DNA of 64,000 nucleotides from Aotearoamyces nothofagi (GCA_015345905.1 JADDTR010000012.1:442578-506577), one strand, 5' to 3'. Shown: positions 22,887 through 34,541, counted from the first letter of the stretch. A program made the numbers and translations. Notes: generated from the letters alone by a model not told the origin.

Positions 22887-23606
22887 CTAGGAATCCACAG
22901 GTAGAGATCATTTCACAGAACTTTTTTAGTTAGATTTGCTACGGTCGCCAGGGAGACAGTGCTGCCAATAATATAAATTGGCAGGGCGCTGTCCTCTCGG
23001 TTATTGCCCCTTAACTACGTCTATCGGCGCTCTTTTAATTCAATACCCAAGAGCATTCTCAGCCAAGAAGCATAGCTACATGATCAGAGAGCGCGGGCAA
23101 GATTCCTTGGCGAGAGGGCAATCAGCGAGCAATCAGCGAGCAATAATACTAGACATACTCAAGTCTAGTAGTTGATGGCATCTTGCGCTTGGCGTATTGC
23201 TTCATGATAGAATTATTCAGCCACAATCGTAGGAACAAAGGGCCATCAACATCACAATGAAGGTTGTTCAGAAGCCGGTGCACAAGTTGATAGAGTGGCA
23301 CTCACCCGCACGCGCGCATTATTAGCGGACAGAGATTTACATAGTAACGAACATGAACTATAATTATAGCAGGCCATCTATTGAAGGTCCATCCAGCTTC
23401 TAAGACATAAATTCATCTAGGGCCCATAGAAAGAGCAGTTGTGATCTAAACATGAATGAAATGACAGTCAAGGTGTGCGTAACGCCATCTCTACGCCGGT
23501 ATCTACTACGGAAAGGAAATCCATCTTCGAGGTAGGAAGGTTCGCCACAAACGCCCTTTCTCTATCTCAAATTGTTTCCATTTCATGTCACTTGCCTCCG
23601 ACATCA
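22887..23606. other. Convergent intergenic region, ALKBH1 / SNF2
   Basis: A 720-bp gap with 3' UTRs. The 11-bp direct repeat CAATCAGCGAG occurs twice in tandem around 23119-23140. No gene was recognised. Confidence 0.5.
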
Positions 23607-26600
23607 TTAATCTCGGCCCCACCGTCTACCATATACATCATGTTCTTTCTTGCCAGCAGGTGCCTTGTTGGCTGGGGGAGTCGCCTTCCTCTCACTGGTC
23701 ATAACAGAACCCTCACGGCTCGAGTTCATACTGCTACCACTGCTGATGGTTGAAGGTTTGTTCAAAACTCCAGGCGTGATACTCATCGTATAGCTCGTGG
23801 CGGATTTGTTTGGGGGTCCCTGCTCGGCATCACGTCTGAACAGCTGCAAGATCTCCTTCATTCCTAATTTGCCAGCGTTCGACTTGGCACCGCCTTCAAT
23901 AGCCTGATTTGCCAACTCGCGCTTCTTCTCTTGAAGTGCAAGGATCCGCTCTTCAACAGAATCTTTGACGGTGATCTTATAGACGATGACGTCGATCTTC
24001 TGGGTAAGCCTGTGAACCCGGTCTATGGCTTGCTCTTCAACGAACTAGATTGATTATTAGTGCATGTTAATAAAGGATATTGAGAACTGGGAGGATTACG
24101 GGGTTCCAGAACGGCTCGAGGATCACAACTCGAGTTGCAGCTGTGAGATTTAAACCTAGAGATCCGCATTTAAGACTGCAGAGCAGAATCCTACAGGAAG
24201 CCTCGTTTCGGAGTCGCGCCAAACTAGCTTCTCGAAGGTCGTTCTTCATGCTTCCATCATAGCGGGTGTATTTGTAGCCATCACGCTTCAGGAATGGTTC
24301 GATCAGGTCTAGCATCGAGGTGAATTGTGAGAACACTATGAATTTGTGCTTAGCGGCTTCTTTGCTTAAGATCTTGAGAAGATGGTTGATTTTCGTAGAT
24401 GTGATGATAGTTGCGAGCTTAGTTTCATCTTCTGATGATGATTGAAACTCGTCTTCGACGTCTAACTCGGATTCGGAGTCGTCACTATTGGTCGAGTCAT
24501 CTATATTGATAACCTCTTTAGTGCCCTTCGCCTTAGACCTTAAGGGTTTAGCAGGACTTCCATCAGAGTTGTCGCTGTCATCAGAGCCGATATATTCGCC
24601 TTCTCCTTCTGCGTTCTCGTCGTCTGTGTCACCGGCTATACCTAAATGGGTGGACTTTTGATCTTTCGTAGAAACAATCCATTCTCCCTCGTCATCACTA
24701 TCCACAACCACTTTTCTGTTTCTAGGCTTTCGAGCCATACCCTTCTCAGTTGGCAGGCCATCTTTGCCAAGTTGAGCATGTGAACTTTTTTGGGGCTTTC
24801 TTTCGTGCCGTGATGACTTGTGTTTCTTTTCCACGAGCGCAAGGTCTGCCTCGCAGTCATCACAACGAATTGCACCGCTTGCTGCCAGATTTTTGCTCAA
24901 TGTAAGTCCACAAGCATCACACTTCTTTGAGCCAACGCCAAGACCGCCAAACATGTCCGCCATGTCATCTATATCGGCATTTGAAATTTTGCCCTTCCGA
25001 GGACTCTGCGAAGCATTTGCCCCGTCGACTCCTAGAGCCTCACCGTCCTTAGCTAACTTGCCAGCAACCAACTTAGGATGATTACAAGCTTGTCGAAGAC
25101 GTAGGAGCAAGACCAAGGCACTAGCATAATTGACCTTTTCACCGCCCATCATCTGTTCCAAACTTTTATCGGTGCGCTGCTCGAGACGGTCATAGAAAAT
25201 GCGTTCCTCTGGTGAGAATTCAGCAAAGACAGTCTCTATTTTACGCTCTGTGACTTTGAAACCTGTCGAACTTGCTACTCCTGCAACTGATGGCTTGCCG
25301 CCTGGATTCAATGCTCCCTCCTTCTTGAGGATGTCCTTAGTCCGGCGCTTCATGAAAATTTTGAGATAATGCTGCAGTCTTTTGATGGCTACATCACCTC
25401 TACCATTCTTCATTGGCCGATCGATCTGGTCCTTCCATTGTCTAAGATCATCGTAGGGCTTAATGCGGAGGAACTTGATAAGACTTTGCAGCTCATCAAG
25501 ATTATTCTGCATGGGGGTTCCTGTAAGGCACCATCTATATTCACTTCTCAAAGCGTAGCATGCTTGAGTAGCTTTGGCATTGCGATTCTTGATCGTGTGG
25601 GCTTCGTCCAGGATGACACGGTACCAGTGGAGACCAAAGCAACCTACTTGAAGCCCATCAACTTCGCTAGAAGAGCTTCCATATTCTGACACCAAGATCT
25701 GGTACGTCGTAATGACAACATCATACTTTTTCAAATCTTGGAATCGTTTGGTACGTTGAGGGCCGTGGTGAACGTAGACTCGCAATTTATGAGAGTCTAG
25801 CACCTTGTCCTTGATTTCAAGTTCCCATTGGCGAATAAGTGCAAGGGGGGCTACTACTAGGGTACATTTCTCCATTGCCGATGGAAACTTGCGCTTTCCA
25901 TCTACGAGATCAGATCCTGATGGCCTAGGGTTTGAGAGTATAAGGGCGATGGACTGGAGTGTCTTTCCAAGTCCCATATCGTCAGCGAGGATACCTCCTT
26001 TAGGCACCGTGCCTTTCTTGCGTGTCCCAAGTTCTCTATCTTTCATCCATCCAAGGCCTTCGATTTGATGGGGAAGCAATTTGACATTTATGCCTTCCAC
26101 TGTACCGTCGTCTGCGTCTTCATCTTCGTCTTCTCCTTCGGCCTCAGCTTCGTCTGTAACAGCAAGGCCTTTCAACTTTGCTACTAGTCCGGCTGCTTTT
26201 GATTCATCTCGCGTCTTCCGTGATCGTGTTTTAGGCATGTCTTCCTCGTCCTCAATCGCACCTTCCAAAAGTGCTTTCAGGTCTGCTGCTGCTTTCGTCG
26301 GGTCAACAAAACTATAAGGCTCGGCAGGAGCCATCCGATCCCGGTATTCAGGGCCGGTTAGATCAATAATATTTGTGGGCCGTCCTGGTTGATTGACGGA
26401 TTGGAAACCCTGATAAGTTCCTCCCAAGGAACCAAAACTCTGCTGCTGTGCTGGTCTGCTAGTCGTGAACGAGGGTTGAGACGGACGAAGGATAGGAACA
26501 GCAGAGCCAGCAGGGACGCTGGAGACAGTCAGCGAGTTGTCCTGTATGAGAATAAATCCTACTTACCCATATTCTGGATACTTCGGTTGTCCATTTGAAT

Positions 26601-27344
26601 GTCCAGACACAACTCCCTTGACAAATTCTTTGGCCGCTTGCAAATGTGGATGGTCTACAGCGTGTCAGCACGGAACATCCCCGCAACAATATCAGGCTCA
26701 CTTGATTTTTGTTGATCTTTTGGCAGCTCTGGCCGTGGAGGCTTTGGCTGTAAGAACACCCGCTGCTCTAACTTGCTTCGGTTTAATGGCGACTGTGGTA
26801 GGTTTGTTTCGCCGAACCGTGGCGTGTTTGCAGGTTGGAACGGCTTTGAGGGATGGGATGCCTGAGATTGAGGTTGTGGCTGCTCATTCTGACTTCCAGG
26901 CCGTAGCGGGACCTTTGCGGGTGATCTCTCATTGACCATCGTGGGCGGGTTAGAAATGCTTTGTGGCAGTGTAGTGTTGCCTAATGCACCAAACGCGAAA
27001 GGTATGGCACCAATGGGCGTCGATTGCGTGTTACTTCTAGGCGCAACTTCAAGACTATCGGGTGAATTGAATTCGAACAGAGAACTAGAATTCCCAATAA
27101 GAGGTGAACTTCGAAATTGATCGGTTGTAGATGGAGAAGTCTGCGAAGACAAGCGCCGCAAATTTGGGAGTTTGTCGGACGGAGTCTTTATAAAAGAAGA
27201 TGAGACAGGGTCCTCAAAGCTGCGCTGGCTTGCAATGGAGTTTCGCACACGTGTCTCTCCAGGATATGCGTTGTCGAAACTCGGCGTCTGCGTTGACTTG
27301 AGCGTGTTTTGTGGTCTGTAGTCGCCTCCAATCCTGTTGTCCAT
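23607..27344 (-). CDS. SNF2-family ATPase, Rad5/16 (Uls1/Rrp1) group
   Basis: Swi2/Snf2 DNA translocase. Four exons: 26702-27344, 26567-26654, 24100-26518, 23607-24044, giving about 1195 aa. The N-terminal 300 residues are Ser/Pro/Gln-rich. The helicase core has LLPHQIEGLGWM, motif I DDMGLGKT (about aa 425), motif II DEAH (about aa 546), LTGTPMQNN, RLRQACNHPK, then FSQFTSMLDL, RYDGSM, GSLGLNLT and VILEPFWNP. The last intron joins WNP to FVEEQAIDRVHRLTQ, the final motif, which has HRLTQ where many relatives have HRIGQ. Between the two RecA lobes lie two CxxC pairs (CDAC and CDDC, about aa 783) followed by about 150 acidic, Lys-rich residues. A full RING is not evident. A role in replication/repair or SUMO-linked remodelling is inferred from the subgroup only. 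Confidence 0.87.
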
Positions 27345-28343
27345 GTTTGCGATTAGCTACATGCAGCGCATACAAACAGCAACTCGTAAATGTGGACATA
27401 CCTCATTAAGTGCTGATCTTATAGCACCTATAAGGAAGTAACGGTGGTGTGAGAGCTTATATTGTACTTGGCATCATTTATTGAGACGAGTTCGACATCG
27501 CGAAACTGGTCGTTGAGCTATTGTCGAGGCAACGGTCAGATTAGATTAGATACTGCACTAGCATTTGGCGGGAGTGGCGGGGTCCTCCTGAACTTTATTG
27601 CTCTAGGAATTCACGTGAAGTTAGGTAAGATATAGAAGTTATTAGAATAGCTATAGTTATTAATTACAGATATTAAGATCAACTAGATACAGTAGATCCC
27701 GAGTCTAAAAGACAGGACTAAAAGCGAAAGACCGACCAATTCAAATAATGCACGTGTTTAAACTTCTGTCACCCTGAAATCTGAATTCAGAATTGTCATG
27801 GACGCATGTCCATGAGTCATGGGTATGGATACAGGGATTTCGTAAAGATGATATGTTTAACACATGGTTATATGGTATATAATTGCAAATCAGGAAGAAA
27901 GGTAGCAGAACGGGAAAGACAATTGAGCATCGAGCTGGCTAGCTGGTAGACCACGGTCTATAGGCATCAATGAAAATAGACAGAAACAATATCTTTGAGC
28001 TGTCAATAATTGACGGGGCAATATTGAATCATGATATGTTATTTTGACACTTTGCTTGTGCCTATGACCTGTCACACACTGTAGAGAAACTTAGTCCATG
28101 TCAATGATAGCAGCCTCCGTGCTATCATTTACATTATACCAGCACCCCAAAGAGGCCACTCAAAGGCCCGATTGAACCGAATAATGCGTAAAATACGACC
28201 ATAGACTAGTGACGAAAATGAAAATGGTAAGTGTAAGCACGTGACAATGCAGCACCGCGCGTCTCATGTATCCAGGGATCCTTAACATTTGGATCTTCGG
28301 GCCAATTTGACATTTCGTATACAGACAAGAGCGAAAGTGCGAA
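27345..28343. other. Divergent intergenic region, SNF2 / MYND protein
   Basis: A 1-kb shared promoter region. 27.60-27.72 kb is markedly TpA-rich, as in repeat-induced-mutation relics, but no element can be recognised. The sequence GTATGT (27395-27400 on the minus strand) to TAG (27357-27359) could be a 5' UTR intron of the SNF2 gene. Confidence 0.4.
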
Positions 28344-29227
28344 ATGCCGGAAAACCCAACACAGCAATGTTGCGTGTGTCGAAAGACTGACCAAGAGGTC
28401 AGGAAGCTCCTGAAATGTTCTCGCTGTAAAGGTCGGGAGTACTGTAGTAAGCTAGCCTATTAACACTGCTTGCCAAAGACTTTCGCTGACGCGTCCGGCA
28501 AGGCAAATTGTGCCAACAGACAGACTGGGCGACGCATAAAACTGCCTGTAAGGAGCAAAATTACATCCTTAAAGTCGAGCTGGCGAAACGCTACATCTAC
28601 AACCCGGCCGTGAGTCGAACTATATCCTGTCCGGCGAAAGCCACTTTTAGAGATCTCCATCAGGTCCTCCAGATCGCTTTCGGCTGGGCTTCATGTCATC
28701 TGCATGAATTTAGAGTCAAGCCCATTGAGCAGCCGAGAGAAGAGGGCGTCTTCCATATCCCTGAAGACCACCTACATATTGTCGATGAGGACAATGAAGA
28801 TGATTTCCTCGATGATGGTGCTCCTCGGGTTCCGGTGAAAAGTGATCGTAGAGTAAGACTGGGGAAGATACTCGAGTTATATCAGAATTGCCCAATCGAG
28901 TATGAGTATGACTTTGGAGACGGCTGGGAGCACTGGATCACTGTGCTCGGAAGAGGAGAGCATAACAAACAGTTTATATGTATAGATGGGCAAGGCCACG
29001 GGGTTGCTGAGGACGTGGGGGGGCCTCTTTCGTGGCAAGAATTAAAAGAAGCTTACCGAGCTGCATCACCTACACGGGATCAAAAGGAAAAGATGTTCTG
29101 GTTTGAGAGGGAGGCAGCTAATAGAGACTTAAGAGGACTGGCTGGAGGACGGGAAAATGTATGGGACAGACAAGGTGTGAATTTTGCCTTGCATAGGTTA
29201 TATGCTGGGGGTCTTGATATACCTTGA
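28344..29227 (+). CDS. MYND zinc finger fused to pRiA4b ORF-3-like domain
   Basis: Two exons, 28344-28446 and 28503-29227, giving 275 aa. The N-terminal MYND finger (about aa 9-50) has all ligands in order: CCVC pair, CSRC pair, YCSKLCQ, and H-x3-C in THKTAC. The last part of the finger is created by splicing, which fixes the junction at TGT-A / GC-AAA and forces an AAG acceptor. After it comes a domain of the pRiA4b ORF-3-like family (PF07929 type): YNPAVSRTISCPAKATFRDL, LHQVLQIAFGW, HLHEF, and the core EYEYDFGDGWEHWITV, ending in an LSWQEL segment. That family is mostly bacterial and plasmid-borne, with unknown biochemical function. MYND fingers bind proline-rich peptides, so a protein-interaction role is inferred. 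Confidence 0.85.
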
Positions 29228-29398
29228 GAACGATATGTCACTACATACTGATAATTTTGTAAAATTAAATAAGGAACCGTTGGCCTTTGAGGGTATCTAA
29301 ACTTGAAATATCTCTACCACCTACTTGATAGCTTATAGAGTAAACTTCCAATCAGTCGCTCGACGCACATTATTAATACATCGCCCTAGCCCATTACC

Positions 29399-30142
29399 TT
29401 ATTGCTTCCACTCCGTGCTCCCTAATCGTAAAATATCTGATTGTGTAACGTTCCACACCTCTGGAGCATCACCATTGAAGGCTTTCAAACCAGCACTTAC
29501 AGCGGCCTTTGCAATCACATCTGCATCTTGTGCCCATCCGTCTTTGAGCCACCCGCCACTTATAGCGCCGAGAAACTGGGCAACTCCCCTAAAGACAGCC
29601 TCGGAGGGGCGAGATTCCTGTCTTGAGCCGACGATCAAGCCTGGCCTCACGATCACAGTATGATCAAAACCCAACCCTTTGACAGCCTCCTCCAGCTCGC
29701 CCTTCATGCGCGAGTACGGGATTCTCGACGCTGCCGATGCATTGCCTGAGGATATTAAGACGTAGACTTTAACACCAGCTTCCTTTGCTGCCTTTGCAAC
29801 TTCGAGATTCAAGTCGTAATCGATCTTGCGCTGGTTCTCGAGCCCGCCAGCTGCAGCCCTCGTTGTTCCGAGCGCCGAGAAGAGTATGGAGGGCGTTGGT
29901 TCGATGCCCAGGACCTTAGAGCCCCAGGCCGACGAGTCTTTCTCCACGATAGCATGCACTTTGTCGGCTGGGTTCTGTGGTGCTCTGCGGGCTAAAGAGT
30001 ACACGCTGATAATCGATGGAAGCGAAGTCAGAGTTGATAGAATATGAGATCCCTGGCACACGTTAGCACCTTAAGTATCACTTGCGGCAAAAGGCTGACA
30101 TGCAATCAAGCCAGTACTGCCAATCAGGACCGTGGACGCCAT
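29399..30142 (-). CDS. fmp52: FMP52-like mitochondrial NAD(P)-binding protein
   Basis: Atypical short-chain dehydrogenase-like protein of the Fmp52 family, found on the mitochondrial outer membrane in yeast; substrate unknown. Two exons, 30104-30142 and 29399-30052, giving 230 aa. Exon 1 encodes MASTVLIGSTGLI and exon 2 continues GSHILSTL, rebuilding the Rossmann GSTGLIGSHIL motif. That junction requires a GC-AG intron (donor GCATGT, acceptor CAG); no GT donor keeps the frame. Other family marks are LFSALGTTRAAAGG, YVLISSGNA, the active-site-like YSRMKGELE (Y-x3-K), and VIVRPGLIVG. It converges on the MYND gene with only 171 bp between stops and is head-to-head with MET10. Confidence 0.88.
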
Positions 30143-30998
30143 ATTCGATTGCAATGGGTTTCTTCTTATGGATTAAGTTCAAAGTGGTGAAGCAAAGGAG
30201 CTCTCAGTTCTGTGATGCTGGGCGGCAGGCACGCGCGCTTTACATCATTCTACGGTACTAAGGTTACTTACCTAAGCAAGGCTACACAGAGAAGTCGTCA
30301 TTCCACCCTCTCTGCTGATTAGGAATCCGACGTTTTCGTCCTCGGTCCATCAATGCTTGATTACTAAGGTGCCTACGCACCCCATACTTTGGCTACAGTA
30401 TATAACACAGTATTACTGTACCAGTACCTACGTCACCTCACCTGCATTCTTATTCTGTAGAACTTGAGGTATAAGACTCTTCCTGCCCTCGAGCCGCATC
30501 TCGCGCATTTGCTCGTGTGCGCGTGGCAACAATAGCCACAAGCTGAATGCTACATTCCTGGACAATTGCCTACCGCCGTATGTACGATACATGTATTGTG
30601 CTCGAGAACACAGTAATGCCCGTCTGCTCGCCGGAAACGGCACTTCGTATTTCCGATAACAATGTCACGTGTAATTATATCATTAGAGTTGCGTCGGGAC
30701 AAAGACAGGGCACGCACTAGTGGAGATTGCGTGCTCGGTGCGGCAGGCCCATCTAGCGGCGTGTAGACGTGCTTTTCAGTGTCGATGGCACGAATTGCCA
30801 CTCCACACCCGCCGTAGACTAAATTCCAGCCCGGAGGAGTCTAGGAGGGTTTGCTTGGTGTTCAGGTAAGGTAATTATACCCGCGGCTCCTACATTTTCT
30901 TCTTTTGGCAACACTCTCACTTCCTTCTTCTTTTGAGTTTTCTTCCTTTTTTGTTCCTTTTTGTTCTTGACCGAGAGGACCTGGACTTCTGGTCAGTC
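30143..30998. other. Shared promoter region, FMP52 / MET10
   Basis: An 856-bp divergent promoter region. A long pyrimidine tract (about 30896-30966, C/T with few purines) precedes the MET10 ATG, as at many fungal transcription starts. A CACGTG box lies at 30666-30671. No gene was seen. Confidence 0.5.
30665..30671 (+). promoter_or_regulatory. TCACGTG box (Cbf1/Met4-type)
   Basis: TCACGTG lies 328 bp upstream of the MET10 start. This heptamer is the core of the Cbf1-Met4 site of yeast sulfur-assimilation promoters. The hexamer also occurs elsewhere in the window, so the match is suggestive only. Confidence 0.4.
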
Positions 30999-33900
30999 AT
31001 GCATTTCGAAAAGCAAGAACCAGCTGGTGGTCCGGTGCTCAAAAGCACCTGGAACCAGGCAAATGGCGAGTCTGAGCATGCTACCAAGCAGTTCACGCAG
31101 AAGTCTTCGAGTCTTCCATTCGGTCAGCCAATTGCATTCTCGTCAATCAGCGGCCCGACCTATATCACTGCGCAAACCTTGATCCAGCAAGTTGCCTACT
31201 CTCTGAGTGATAAGCTGTATAGCTACTCCCCGGAGTCCTTTGACCTAGATATTTCTATTAAAGATTGGTCGTCTTCCCAAACCAGCAATGCCTACGGATA
31301 TCCAACCTCCATCGCGGCTATGCAGACAAGATCCGGCGCTGGTTCGATTGCCCTCGGATACATGTTCTCGAAAGATTTCGACTTGTCCAAGAGACACATT
31401 CCGCAATCGCTCCTCGCCTCGGCATCCAGCTTGAACCATTTGCGTCCAGCTCTCGACCAACTATCACTCCTATATTCAGTTGCCAACCCATTTGTGGCAC
31501 ACATTGCAGCAGTCGACTATGCCCATGGCTCCTCGAGTGGCCTCGTCACCGACTATATATCTGCATTAACCGCGGCGGAGGAGTTGGGCCTGGGACTCGT
31601 CTCTAGTTTGTCAGCATATGAAGCTCAGCATATTTCATTATTCTCGACACTCCTTGCAACTATCCTCCCGACAATTCACATTTACGATGGCATCAAGGTG
31701 GGACGTGATACCGTCAGGGTTATCGACGTCCTTGACCAAACTGGCTTGAAAAATGCGTACAACAATGTCTCGAAAGAGATATCCGCTATCAGCAAGAAGG
31801 CAGATGTTGAATCAAAGCTCATACAACTACTACAGGCTTTCAATAGCGAGCTTGGAACAGCCTATGAGCTATTTGAGTACCACGGTCACAGCTCACCAGA
31901 GACCGTTCTGGTTGTTTTTGGTTCTGTTGAAGCCTCCCTGGCATCTCAGGTCGCCGCCAAGCTTGCTGAATCAGGCACCCAGGTGGGTGTGATAAATGTA
32001 CGAGTATATCGACCGTTTGTAGAAGAAGCATTCTTGAATGCCCTCCCACCCTCGGTTCGGACAGTTGCCGTTCTTGGCCAGGTGCAGGACCAACACTCTG
32101 TGCTTGACGATTCAACACATTCGAGCCTTTATGCAGATGTTCTGGCTGCTCTCTCATTTTCTGACAAGTTCCCTTCGCCCCCATCAGTGGCGGATAGGAA
32201 ATATGGCAGAGAAGAGTCGTTCACACCGACTTCAATTACTACAATTTTCCGTGAACTTCTTCTTAAGCCTGTAGCCTCTGAGGAGAAAGTAGAGATCCTT
32301 GTTCCTGAAGTCGAACAGTACACGTTCTGGGACTTGGATGACTCGCCAGCTGCTGCTGCACCATTAGTTATTAGTCGCGTCCTCACCAGCGAATCTGCCA
32401 GCAATGTTTCCTTGAAGCAGGCTTACGACAACTTTGTTCAAGGTGGTACCACGAGGACGGACATTCGAACCTCAAAGAAGTCAATTGATGCTTCTTACCA
32501 CGTTGAGGAAGCCGATGTTGTGGTCGTTGGCGACGAGAAACTGCTGAAGGACGTCGATGTTTTGAAGAACATCAAATGGGGTGGTGACCTCCTTGTCAGA
32601 TTACCAGGCGTTAAGGATGAAGATCTTGATAAAAGACTGCCCGTCGTAGTGCGAAGAGATATCCAAGCAAAGAAGTTGAACCTTTTCGTTCTGGATCCAA
32701 AACTCTCCACTACTATCGAGGAAGACGCTAGTTTGGAACCGCTCCTCCTAGAGCTCGCATTCCTTCAAGTCGCACGCCCAGACCTGCTGATCAACGCAAT
32801 TGAGAAGCTGGCCAACATTAATGGCAACCTAGAATTACTGAAGCTGGTAGCGACTGATATAGAAAAGTCGCTGCGTCAGGTTCAAGTACCTGCAACATGG
32901 GCCGAGGTTGACGAAAATGCGGTCCTTCCTAATCTCCCGCGCACTATAAACAGCAGCAGCTTCGCTGTATTTGACAAGGAAGAGGTCGAGCCACCGTATC
33001 TCTTGCGAGATTGGCAAGCTGCAGCTAAGGGCTTAGTCTTCAAGGAAGCCTATGGTACAAAAACTGCGTTGAGGCCTGATTTACCTGTCAAGACATTCAC
33101 CATCCATGTTAAAGAAAACCGTCGTCTCACCCCAAAGACTTACGACCGTAACATCTTTCACATTGAGTTCGACCTTGGCACGTCTGGTCTTACCTATGAC
33201 ATTGGCGAGGCTTTAGGCATCCATGCCGAGAACGACGAGGGGGAGGTCAATGAATTCATGAAATTTTATGGTCTCAACCCTGAAGACGTAGTGGAAGTGC
33301 CTTCTAAAGACAACCCTAACGTTTTGGACACTCGGACGGTTTACCAATCCCTGGTGCAAAACATCGATATTTTTGGAAAACCCCCGAAGAGATTTTACGA
33401 GGCATTGGCAGAGTTTGCTTCTGATGAAAGTGAGAAGAAAGAGCTCCTAACTCTAGGAGGCCCGGAAGGGGCTACAGAGTTCAAGTGTCGCGCTGAGGTT
33501 GATACTGTTACCTACGCCGACGTTCTCCTTGAATTCCCATCTGCTCATCCAAGTTTCCACGATATTGCCCGTATTGTCAGCCCAATGAAACGACGAGAAT
33601 ACTCGATTGCTTCAAGTCAGAAAGTCAATCCGACCACCGTTGCATTGATGATTGTTGTTGTCTCATGGGTCGACCCTAAAGGTCGCGATCGCTTCGGTCA
33701 GGCTACAAGATATCTCAGCCAGCTTCCGATTGGAGCATCCATTACCGCCAGTGTCAAGCCATCTGTGATGAAGCTACCTGTCAATGATAGTGCACCTTTG
33801 ATCATGGCTGGTCTTGGAACGGGGCTTGCACCTTTCCGTGCCTTTGTCCAATACCGTGCAATGCAAAAGGCCCAAGGCGTCAAGATTGGTTCCATTCTTC

Positions 33901-34253
33901 TTTATATGGGATCTCGTCACCAGCGTGAGGAGTACTTATATGGTGAGGAATGGGAGGCATATCAAGATGCCGGCGTTATTACCCTACTTGGCCGTGCCTT
34001 CTCACGAGACCAGCCGCAGAAGATTTACATCCAGGATCGCATGCGGGAGTCTTTGAATGACATTATCAAAGCATACATTCAAGAGGAGGGTGCATTCTAT
34101 CTATGTGGTCCCACATGGCCTGTACCTGATGTCACTGAAGTACTTCAGGAGGCAATTGCTCGTGATGCAAAGAGCCAGGGCAAGAAGCTTGACCCAAGGA
34201 AGGAGATTGAAAAACTAAAGGAGGAGTTGAGATACGTGCTAGAGGTGTACTAG
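30999..34253 (+). CDS. met10: Sulfite reductase (NADPH) flavoprotein alpha subunit
   Basis: Met10, the NADPH- and FAD-binding subunit of assimilatory sulfite reductase, which passes electrons to the siroheme beta subunit for sulfite to sulfide, upstream of cysteine and methionine synthesis. One exon, 1084 aa from the ATG at 30999 (MHFEKQEP); the frame is open further upstream, but without an ATG. The N-terminal 450 residues are pyruvate:ferredoxin-oxidoreductase-like, as in yeast Met10, and the middle has no evident FMN (flavodoxin) site. The C-terminal half is a ferredoxin-reductase-type module: RREYSIASS (FAD, about aa 865), GTGLAPFRAF (about aa 940) and LLYMGSRHQREEYLYGEEW (NADPH). The length is close to that of yeast Met10. 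It shares its promoter region with FMP52 and has a CACGTG box upstream. Confidence 0.95.
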   Translation: MHFEKQEPAGGPVLKSTWNQANGESEHATKQFTQKSSSLPFGQPIAFSSISGPTYITAQTLIQQVAYSLSDKLYSYSPESFDLDISIKDWSSSQTSNAYGYPTSIAAMQTRSGAGSIALGYMFSKDFDLSKRHIPQSLLASASSLNHLRPALDQLSLLYSVANPFVAHIAAVDYAHGSSSGLVTDYISALTAAEELGLGLVSSLSAYEAQHISLFSTLLATILPTIHIYDGIKVGRDTVRVIDVLDQTGLKNAYNNVSKEISAISKKADVESKLIQLLQAFNSELGTAYELFEYHGHSSPETVLVVFGSVEASLASQVAAKLAESGTQVGVINVRVYRPFVEEAFLNALPPSVRTVAVLGQVQDQHSVLDDSTHSSLYADVLAALSFSDKFPSPPSVADRKYGREESFTPTSITTIFRELLLKPVASEEKVEILVPEVEQYTFWDLDDSPAAAAPLVISRVLTSESASNVSLKQAYDNFVQGGTTRTDIRTSKKSIDASYHVEEADVVVVGDEKLLKDVDVLKNIKWGGDLLVRLPGVKDEDLDKRLPVVVRRDIQAKKLNLFVLDPKLSTTIEEDASLEPLLLELAFLQVARPDLLINAIEKLANINGNLELLKLVATDIEKSLRQVQVPATWAEVDENAVLPNLPRTINSSSFAVFDKEEVEPPYLLRDWQAAAKGLVFKEAYGTKTALRPDLPVKTFTIHVKENRRLTPKTYDRNIFHIEFDLGTSGLTYDIGEALGIHAENDEGEVNEFMKFYGLNPEDVVEVPSKDNPNVLDTRTVYQSLVQNIDIFGKPPKRFYEALAEFASDESEKKELLTLGGPEGATEFKCRAEVDTVTYADVLLEFPSAHPSFHDIARIVSPMKRREYSIASSQKVNPTTVALMIVVVSWVDPKGRDRFGQATRYLSQLPIGASITASVKPSVMKLPVNDSAPLIMAGLGTGLAPFRAFVQYRAMQKAQGVKIGSILLYMGSRHQREEYLYGEEWEAYQDAGVITLLGRAFSRDQPQKIYIQDRMRESLNDIIKAYIQEEGAFYLCGPTWPVPDVTEVLQEAIARDAKSQGKKLDPRKEIEKLKEELRYVLEVY

Positions 34254-34541
34254 TTAATAGGTGTTGAAAGCTTTAGATCTAGTCAAGTCGCAGGCATTTA
34301 GTAGTTACCGACATAGAATATAGTGCTATATAGGATGCCCGCTTAAATCACAACTAGCTATGTACTGCTTCTGTACTCTTTTGCCAACTGATAGTGTATA
34401 ACTAACTCCTGCTTTATTTTTGAACTAGGTAATGACGGGCCAACGCTAGAGGTTTATCATAATATCATTTCCATCTACATTTTCTACATATCGAGCATGC
34501 CTCCCATTTGTTCACCAGGAAACCACATTTTAAGTCACCGC

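Noticed and set aside
27600-27720. Possible mutated transposon relic (also about 40.03-40.65 kb and 47.66-47.73 kb)
   Set aside because: TpA-rich composition alone; no terminal repeats, target duplications or residual coding similarity could be recognised.
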